33,579 bases of DNA. Origin: Limnohabitans sp. (GTDB lineage Bacteria > Pseudomonadota > Gammaproteobacteria > Burkholderiales > Burkholderiaceae_C). The number at the start of each line of letters is the position of its first letter. Position 1 is the stretch's first letter. The stretch spans positions 1 to 33,579 of the forward strand of contig VEQC01000006.1 in assembly GCA_018883455.1 (NCBI GenBank), written 5' to 3'. Positions 26,582-33,579 of this stretch are shown one piece after another. A model generated the notes under the pieces. It was not told the DNA's origin, ran no database searches, and saw only the letters and a list, made by a program, of their open reading frames with translations. The translations under genes and the position numbers were made by a program.

Positions 26582-27496
26582 CTAGGACGCCTCACCTTTG
26601 CGCGCCAAGGCCCGGGCATAGACCGTGTTGCGCGCTTGGCCGGTGTAACTCGCCGCAATTTGCACGGCGGTTTTCAAGGGGGTGTGGGGGAGTAAGAGGT
26701 CGAGCAACCGGTCCAAATCCTCCGTTGGCGCGACCACGGTATCGGTGGCGTGCACCACGACCACAAACTCACCCCGTTGGCGATTCGCATCCTCGGCCAG
26801 CCAGGCGGGAAAATCTTGCGCGCGCAGGTTGACGATTTGCTCAAACTGCTTGGTCAGCTCTCGCCCCACGCCCAACCAACGATCGCCCAATGTGCCGAGC
26901 GATTCGGCCAAGGCCGCAATGCGGTGCGGGGCCTCGAGCAATACCTGCGTGCGGGACTCTTGTGCGAGAGCCTCCACTGCGGCCTGACGCTCACCGGCCT
27001 TGGTGGGTAAAAAACCCACAAACACAAATCCCGCGTCCAGCGGGGCGGGGCAGCCCGCCGCGCTCAGCAAGGCGGTCACGCTGCTCGCGCCCGGAATGGG
27101 CACGACACGATGCCCCGCTTGCAACGCGGCCCACGCCAGACGCGCTCCGGGGTCGCTCACACCCGGCGTGCCGGCATCGCTCACATAGGCCACACGTTGC
27201 CCCGCCGCCAGCCGTTCACACAAGGCCACGCTGGCGGCGGCCTCGTTGTGCTGGTGGAGGGCCAGCCAATCGCCCGCTGGGCGAACCAGACCATAGGCAC
27301 GCAAGAGGGCTTGGGAGTGACGCGTGTCTTCACAGGCCAAGCAATCGACACTGGCGAGCACATGCAGCGCGCGCAGGCTAATGTCAGCCAGGTTACCGAT
27401 GGGGGTGGCCACGATGTAGAGCGCCCCTCGGGGCCAATCTTGGCCTTGTACGGCCGCGTGGGCCGTGGCCAACGCGTTTTCAAAGGAGGCATGCAT
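26582..27496 (-). CDS. rsmI: 16S rRNA (cytidine(1402)-2'-O)-methyltransferase
   Basis: LYIVATPIGNLADISLRALHVLASVDCLACEDTRHSQALLRAYG; VSDAGTPGVSDPGARL; PIPGASSVTALLSAAG. Confidence 0.95.
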   Translation of the reverse strand: MHASFENALATAHAAVQGQDWPRGALYIVATPIGNLADISLRALHVLASVDCLACEDTRHSQALLRAYGLVRPAGDWLALHQHNEAAASVALCERLAAGQRVAYVSDAGTPGVSDPGARLAWAALQAGHRVVPIPGASSVTALLSAAGCPAPLDAGFVFVGFLPTKAGERQAAVEALAQESRTQVLLEAPHRIAALAESLGTLGDRWLGVGRELTKQFEQIVNLRAQDFPAWLAEDANRQRGEFVVVVHATDTVVAPTEDLDRLLDLLLPHTPLKTAVQIAASYTGQARNTVYARALARKGEAS

Positions 27497-27884
27497 GCGA
27501 AAAAACTCCCAGACAGGACGACCCAGCGCCGTCGCGGTAGGCCGGGGGGTCGAATCCCGCGCCCAGCGGTGGTTGCAGTCGCTCGGGTGGCGACTGCTGG
27601 CGCGCAATTATCGAACGCCCGGGCGCTTCGGCGCTGAAGTCGATCTCATTTTTCGCGATCCCCAAGGCGTTCTGGTGTTTGTTGAGGTGCGCCATCGGGC
27701 CAATCTGGCCTTTGGCGGGCCAGCGGCAAGCATCACTTGGCAAAAGCGCCAACGCCTGCTGCGGGCGGCGCAGTACTTTTTGTGCCGCTATGTCGCGCCA
27801 CCCCCGTGCCGGTTCGACGCCGTGCTCAGCGACGGGCGGGGGGAACTGCACAGAGTGGAGGCCGCTTTTCGTGTTGGGGAATAA
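27495..27884 (+). CDS. YraN/UPF0102 family protein
   Basis: ESRAQRWLQSLGWRLLARNYRTPGRFGAEVDLIFRDPQGVLVFVEVRHR: EVDL...VFVEV(R/K) nuclease-like motif. Confidence 0.92.
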   Translation: MRKNSQTGRPSAVAVGRGVESRAQRWLQSLGWRLLARNYRTPGRFGAEVDLIFRDPQGVLVFVEVRHRANLAFGGPAASITWQKRQRLLRAAQYFLCRYVAPPPCRFDAVLSDGRGELHRVEAAFRVGE

Positions 27885-27902
27885 GGGACTCGGTATGATT
27901 AG

Positions 27903-29203
<1,301 letters not shown>

Positions 29204-29214
29204 ATGGGCGGGGC

Positions 29215-29934
29215 ATGAACCCCTCCTGGTCGGCCAACTATCAGGCGGTGCGCGCGCGCATCGCCCATGCGTGTGAGGCTGCGGCCCGCAAGCCCGACGC
29301 GGTGGGCCTCCTCGCCGTGTCCAAGACCTTCGGGCCCGAGGCGGTGCGCGCGGTTGCCGCGCTGGGGCAGCGCGATTTCGGTGAAAACTACGTGCAAGAG
29401 GCGCTCACCAAAATGGCCGCCCTGCAGGATTGCCCCTTGATCTGGCATTGCATCGGCCCCTTGCAGAGCAACAAAACCCGGGCGGTGGCCGAGCATTTTG
29501 ACTGGGTCCACACCGTGGACCGGCTCAAAATCGCCCAGCGTTTAAGTGAGCAGCGCCCGGCGCATTTGCCGCCGCTACAAGTCTGCTTGCAAGTCAATAC
29601 CGACGGTGGCCCCACCAAGGCGGGCGTAAGCCCAGAGGCGGTGCGCGAGCTCGCCCAGGCGGTGCTCGCGCTGCCGCGTTTGCAACTGCGTGGGGTGATG
29701 ACGATTCCCGATCCAGTGGACGGTTTTGAGGCCCAGGTGGCCTTACACCAACGCGCCCGGGCCGTTCTGCAAGACCTTCAACAAGCTTTTCCCCATGCCC
29801 AGCTCGACACGCTCTCCATGGGCATGACGGCTGATTTAGAGGCCGCCATTCACGCCGGCAGCACCTTAGTGCGCGTGGGCACGGCTATTTTTGGCGTGCG
29901 CGCGCCTCTGCGCGACCCTGCGGCGAATCAGTAA
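29215..29934 (+). CDS. YggS-family pyridoxal phosphate homeostasis protein
   Basis: LLAVSKTFGPEAVRAVAALGQRDFGENYVQEALTKM; WHCIGPLQSNKTRAVAEHFDWVHTVD; LSMGMTADLEAAIHAGSTLVRVGTAIFG. Confidence 0.95.
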   Translation: MNPSWSANYQAVRARIAHACEAAARKPDAVGLLAVSKTFGPEAVRAVAALGQRDFGENYVQEALTKMAALQDCPLIWHCIGPLQSNKTRAVAEHFDWVHTVDRLKIAQRLSEQRPAHLPPLQVCLQVNTDGGPTKAGVSPEAVRELAQAVLALPRLQLRGVMTIPDPVDGFEAQVALHQRARAVLQDLQQAFPHAQLDTLSMGMTADLEAAIHAGSTLVRVGTAIFGVRAPLRDPAANQ

Positions 29935-31421
29935 CGCGGCAGATCGGGGTGGGAGAGTTTGCCGCTGCGCACCAGCATCTTGCCGTATTCGGCGCAGCGG
30001 TGCAGGGTGGGAATGACCTTGCCAGGATTGAGCAGGCCTTCACTGTCAAAGGCCGCTTTAAGGGCGAACATTTGGGCGTTTTCAGCCGCAGAAAACTGCA
30101 CGCACATGCTGTTGAGTTTTTCAATGCCCACACCGTGTTCGCCCGTAACCGTCCCCCCCATGGCGACGCTGGTCTCGAGAATGTCTGCGCCAAACTGCTC
30201 ACAGCGGTGCAGTTGGTCGGGGTCGTTGGCATCGAAAAGAATGAGGGGGTGCAAATTGCCATCGCCGGCATGGAACACGTTGAGGCAGCGCAGTTGGTAC
30301 TTCTCTTCCATTTGCGCGATGGCTTGCAAGATGTCGGCCAAGCGCTTGCGCGGGATGGTGGAATCCATGCACATGTAATCGGGGCTGATGCGCCCGGAGG
30401 CCGGAAAGGCGTTTTTGCGACCACTCCAAAACTTCAGGCGCTGCGCTTCATCGCGGCTGACGGTGATGGCCGTGGCCCCGCTGGCGCGCAAGACATCGCT
30501 CATGCGACCGATTTCTTCTTCCACTTCTTCGGGCGTGCCGTCGCTCTCGCACAGCAAGATGGCGGCGGCAGACAAGTCATAACCGGCGTGCACGAAGTCT
30601 TCCACGGCGGCGGTCATGGGGCCGTCCATCATTTCAAGACCGGCCGGTATGATGCCCGCGGCAATCACGGCGGCCACGGCATCGCCTGCTTTGCGCACAT
30701 CGTCAAAGCTCGCCATGATGCAGCGCCCAAGCTGCGGCTTGGGCACGAGTTTGACGCGCACTTCCAGTGTGACGGCCAACATGCCCTCGCTGCCCACCAC
30801 CAGGGGCAACAGGTCGATGCCCGGGGTGTCGAGCGCGCCACCGCCAAAACGCACCGGCTCACCTTCGATGGTGTAGCCGCGCACCTCCAACACATTGTGC
30901 AAGGTGAGCCCGTACTTCAGGCAGTGCACACCGCCAGAGTTTTCCGCCACGTTGCCGCCAATGGTGCAGGCAATCTGGCTCGAAGGGTCGGGTGCGTAAT
31001 ACAGCCCGTGCGGTGCGGCGGCTTCGCTAATGGCGAGGTTGCGCACCCCACATTGCACACGCGCGGTGCGGCTGACGGGGTCGATTTCCAAAATGCGGTT
31101 GAAACGGGCGAGCGAGAGGGTCACCCCTTCGGCGTGCGGCATGGCCCCACCAGACAGGCCGGTGCCCGCGCCGCGCGCGACCACCGGTACGCGCAAGGCA
31201 TGGCAGGTGCGCAAGACCGCTTGCACTTGGGCTTCGGTCTCAGGCAGCACCACGCACAGGGGCCGTTGGCGGTAGGCCGTGAGGCCATCGCACTCGTAGG
31301 GGGTGGTGTCCTCGGGGGTGTAGAGCACGGCGTCGGCCGGCAGCACGCTGTGCAGGGCCTCGACCACTTCCTGTTGGCGCACGCCCCGGGCGGCGTCGCT
31401 CGTCGCGTCACGCATATTCAT
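29928..31421 (-). CDS. FAD-linked oxidase (GlcD-like, D-lactate/glycolate dehydrogenase type)
   Basis: RQRPLCVVLPETEAQVQAVLRTCHALRVPVVARGAGTGLSGGAMPHAEGVTLSLARFNRILEIDPVSRTARVQCGVRN; CTIGGNVAENSGGVHCLKYGLT. Start among clustered Mets (31421 or 31415). Confidence 0.93.
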   Translation of the reverse strand: MNMRDATSDAARGVRQQEVVEALHSVLPADAVLYTPEDTTPYECDGLTAYRQRPLCVVLPETEAQVQAVLRTCHALRVPVVARGAGTGLSGGAMPHAEGVTLSLARFNRILEIDPVSRTARVQCGVRNLAISEAAAPHGLYYAPDPSSQIACTIGGNVAENSGGVHCLKYGLTLHNVLEVRGYTIEGEPVRFGGGALDTPGIDLLPLVVGSEGMLAVTLEVRVKLVPKPQLGRCIMASFDDVRKAGDAVAAVIAAGIIPAGLEMMDGPMTAAVEDFVHAGYDLSAAAILLCESDGTPEEVEEEIGRMSDVLRASGATAITVSRDEAQRLKFWSGRKNAFPASGRISPDYMCMDSTIPRKRLADILQAIAQMEEKYQLRCLNVFHAGDGNLHPLILFDANDPDQLHRCEQFGADILETSVAMGGTVTGEHGVGIEKLNSMCVQFSAAENAQMFALKAAFDSEGLLNPGKVIPTLHRCAEYGKMLVRSGKLSHPDLPRY

Positions 31422-31489
31422 GGCCTCCACTGTAGCGCCAAACAGTACCCACGCCAATTGGGGGTGTATGCCCCGGGTCGCTGGGCGAC

Positions 31490-32332
31490 TTACTTGAAAA
31501 TCACGGTTTTATGGCCGTTGAGCTGCACGCGGTGCTCACTGTGCCATTTGACCGCGCGTGCGAGCACCTGGCTTTCGGTGTCTTTGCCCAAGGCGGTAAG
31601 GTCTTCCACGGTTTTGCTGTGGTCCACACGCGTGACGTCTTGCTCAATGATCGGGCCCTCATCGAGGTCGGCCGTCACATAGTGGGCAGTGGCGCCAATG
31701 AGCTTGACCCCGCGGTCGTGCGCCTGATAGTAAGGCTTGGCCCCTTTGAAGCTCGGCAAGAAGCTGTGGTGAATGTTGATCGCCCGCCCTTGCAGCTTCT
31801 CGCACAAATCGTTCGACAGAATTTGCATGTAGCGCGCGAGCACCACCAGCTCCGCTCCTTCGTTCTGGATGATTTCGAACTGGCGGGCTTCGGCCTGGGC
31901 CTTGGTCTGCGCGGTCACCTCGATGTGGTGAAAGGGAATGTTGTAGCTCGCCGCGAGTTGGTAAAAGTCGCGGTGGTTGCTGACAATGGCGCGCACGTCC
32001 AAGGCGAGCAACCCACTCTTGACGCGAAAGAGCAAATCGTTGAGGCAGTGCCCTTCCTTGCTCACCAGAATGACCGTGCGCATGGGCTGGTTTGCATTGT
32101 GCAGGGTGCAGCGCATGCCAAACCCTTGGGCAAACCCGTTCAAGTCGGCTTGCAAATCGGATTGTGAGCGAGAGGAGGCAAAACGCACGCGCATGAAAAA
32201 CAAACCGGTGCCGGTGTCGTTGTACTGGGCGGCTTCCTCAATGTTGCCGTCGCGCTCGAACAAAAAACCGGATACGGCGTGCACGATGCCCGGGCGATCC
32301 GGGCACGCAATTTGGAGAATATAAGCAGGCAT
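31490..32332 (-). CDS. purU: Formyltetrahydrofolate deformylase
   Basis: ACT domain YILQIACPDRPGIVHAVSGFLFERDGNIEEAAQYNDTGTGLFFMRV; HHSFLPSFKGAKPYYQAHDRGVKLIGATAHYVTADLDEGPIIEQDV. Start at Met 32332. Confidence 0.95.
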   Translation of the reverse strand: MPAYILQIACPDRPGIVHAVSGFLFERDGNIEEAAQYNDTGTGLFFMRVRFASSRSQSDLQADLNGFAQGFGMRCTLHNANQPMRTVILVSKEGHCLNDLLFRVKSGLLALDVRAIVSNHRDFYQLAASYNIPFHHIEVTAQTKAQAEARQFEIIQNEGAELVVLARYMQILSNDLCEKLQGRAINIHHSFLPSFKGAKPYYQAHDRGVKLIGATAHYVTADLDEGPIIEQDVTRVDHSKTVEDLTALGKDTESQVLARAVKWHSEHRVQLNGHKTVIFK

Positions 32333-32381
32333 GGGGGGATTGTAGGAGGCTCGCCCCCTCGCCCCCGGCCCGCAATCCGGC

Positions 32382-32663
32382 TTAGTGCAAGTGAACCGGG
32401 TTTTGGGCCAAGACGGTGTAGCCGTCCAAAATGGTTTCCACCTCTTCTTGAGTGGGGGAATGGGCTTCCCAAGCGCGCAACTGCAGCTCAAACTTCTGGG
32501 CCATCTGGCCTTCGAGGTAGATTTCCTTGCCGCTGCGCTTATCGACAATCTCAAAACCCTCGCGCTGGAGGAGGGGCAAATCGGCCCGTTCGCGCGGCTG
32601 CGCAGTATCGGGCATTTGTAAATGGACGACGGAGAAGGTGTCTGAGTTGTAAAGCAAATTCAT
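32382..32663 (-). CDS. DUF3567 family protein (betaproteobacterial)
   Basis: MNLLYNSDTFSVVHLQ...GFEIVDKRSGKEIYLEGQMAQKFELQLRAWEAHSPTQEEVETILDGYTVLAQNPVHLH. Confidence 0.8.
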   Translation of the reverse strand: MNLLYNSDTFSVVHLQMPDTAQPRERADLPLLQREGFEIVDKRSGKEIYLEGQMAQKFELQLRAWEAHSPTQEEVETILDGYTVLAQNPVHLH

Positions 32664-32722
32664 ATCAGCCTCCCCAGCTGTTTAATGCTGGTCCCTAGCA
32701 TATCGGTTCGGCGGGGGGAATT

Positions 32723-33579
32723 TCAAGGGGAGGGCTTTTCCACATCGCGCAATGACAAGTCCACCCAATCCTGATTGGCGTTGGTCAGGCGTAGCCGTGC
32801 CGGCAAGTATTGGCGCTCGCGGGCCAGCCAAATCTCCAGTTTCTGGTCCCCAAGACGCAGGGGCTCACGCACCAACTTGACCGTGGCCAGGGCTCCGATG
32901 GGCAGTTGCAACCATTCGTCCGGTTCGATGCGGAAATGCCACACTTGGGCTTCGCTTTGGGTGGCAACTTGGAAGGACAGCACGGTCCCCACGGGGTAGC
33001 GCGTAGGCTCGGCCCCGATCAGGGCGCTGAGTTGGACAAAGAGGCTCAAGCGGTCTTGCGCGCCCGGCAGCAACGGCACCTCGGGCGCTTGGGTGCTAAA
33101 ACGAATGCGTTGCTGCTCGGCGTCGAATTGCACCGACAACTCACTGCGGTTGCGGTCCGCAAATCGTTGTGGCACCAGGCCCTGTGGCCCGAGGCTGCCC
33201 ATGCTGGTTTGCACCCGCGAGCCCAACAAAAACGCCCCCACCTCCAAACGGGCCTCGTAACGTTGGCCAGCCAACACTTGCCAGCGCAATTCGGCGTTGG
33301 CCCAGTAATCCAGCTGTTTGGCGCGCCCCTGCGCCGCGTAACGCAGACGCGCCGATTCGGGTAAGGCCATCAGCCGCTCAACCGGGGGTGCGGCGGGTTC
33401 CGGGCGGTCAAAGGGCGGCAAGTCCACCCGTGCCGCTTGCGCCAAACTCGCCGCCGCGGAGGCCGGTAAAGCCACCGGGGCCACCGTGATGGCGTGCGCC
33501 TCGCGCTCCACATCCGCGGGCGCGAGCACGGCCGCCGTCGCAGGCGCCGGGTCGTGCGCCGGTCGGGCGCTGGGGGGGG
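32723..33579 (-). CDS. DUF3108 domain-containing protein (5' end beyond window)
   Basis: ORF 32723-33529 with DUF3108-like YWANAELRWQVLAGQRYEARLEVGAFLLGSRVQTSMGSLGPQGLVPQRFADRNRSE; Ala/Pro-rich N-terminal region probably continues past the window edge. Confidence 0.75.
   Translation of the reverse strand, partial: PPSARPAHDPAPATAAVLAPADVEREAHAITVAPVALPASAAASLAQAARVDLPPFDRPEPAAPPVERLMALPESARLRYAAQGRAKQLDYWANAELRWQVLAGQRYEARLEVGAFLLGSRVQTSMGSLGPQGLVPQRFADRNRSELSVQFDAEQQRIRFSTQAPEVPLLPGAQDRLSLFVQLSALIGAEPTRYPVGTVLSFQVATQSEAQVWHFRIEPDEWLQLPIGALATVKLVREPLRLGDQKLEIWLARERQYLPARLRLTNANQDWVDLSLRDVEKPSP

Noticed and set aside
29949-31682. 577-aa plus-strand ORF antisense to the GlcD-like gene and the 3' end of purU
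   Set aside because: Shadow ORF spanning two genuine minus-strand genes; composition typical of antisense frames.

Overview
GC-rich window, probably from a betaproteobacterium (Burkholderiales-like, judged from gene content such as DUF3567, DUF3108 and Bug proteins). No database search was possible. From left to right: (1) the end of the atp operon (atpD 3' end, atpC), then a SnoaL-like protein, a YheT-type hydrolase, a small conserved protein and a c-type cytochrome. (2) tRNA-Arg(CCG), followed by a compact accessory patch (about 3.65-6.34 kb). It holds a NYN-domain gene broken by one in-frame stop and a three-gene toxin-antitoxin-chaperone (TAC-like) operon: RelE/HigB-like toxin, XRE antitoxin, SecB-like chaperone. 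The TAC segment is bounded by a 46-nt imperfect direct repeat of the glpK 3' end, which looks like a site-specific integration scar. (3) glpK, glpR and glpD. (4) A LacI regulator divergent from a sugar-acid type operon: IlvD/Edd dehydratase, ABC ATPase, orphan Bug/TctC protein, ABC sugar SBP and two permeases, Gfo/Idh/MocA protein, XylB-like SDR. (5) An IMPase and a GntR/UTRA regulator divergent from a sulfolactate-degradation operon (suyA, suyB, slcC, comC, YeiH-family exporter). (6) Housekeeping genes: rsmI, yraN, diaA-like, BON lipoprotein, yggS, glcD-like, purU, DUF3567, DUF3108. Main leads: the TAC module within a duplicated glpK 3' end, and the pairing of an oxidative sugar-acid operon with a complete sulfolactate desulfonation operon, which suggests a sulfosugar (e.g. 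sulfoquinovose) route. The second lead is inference.
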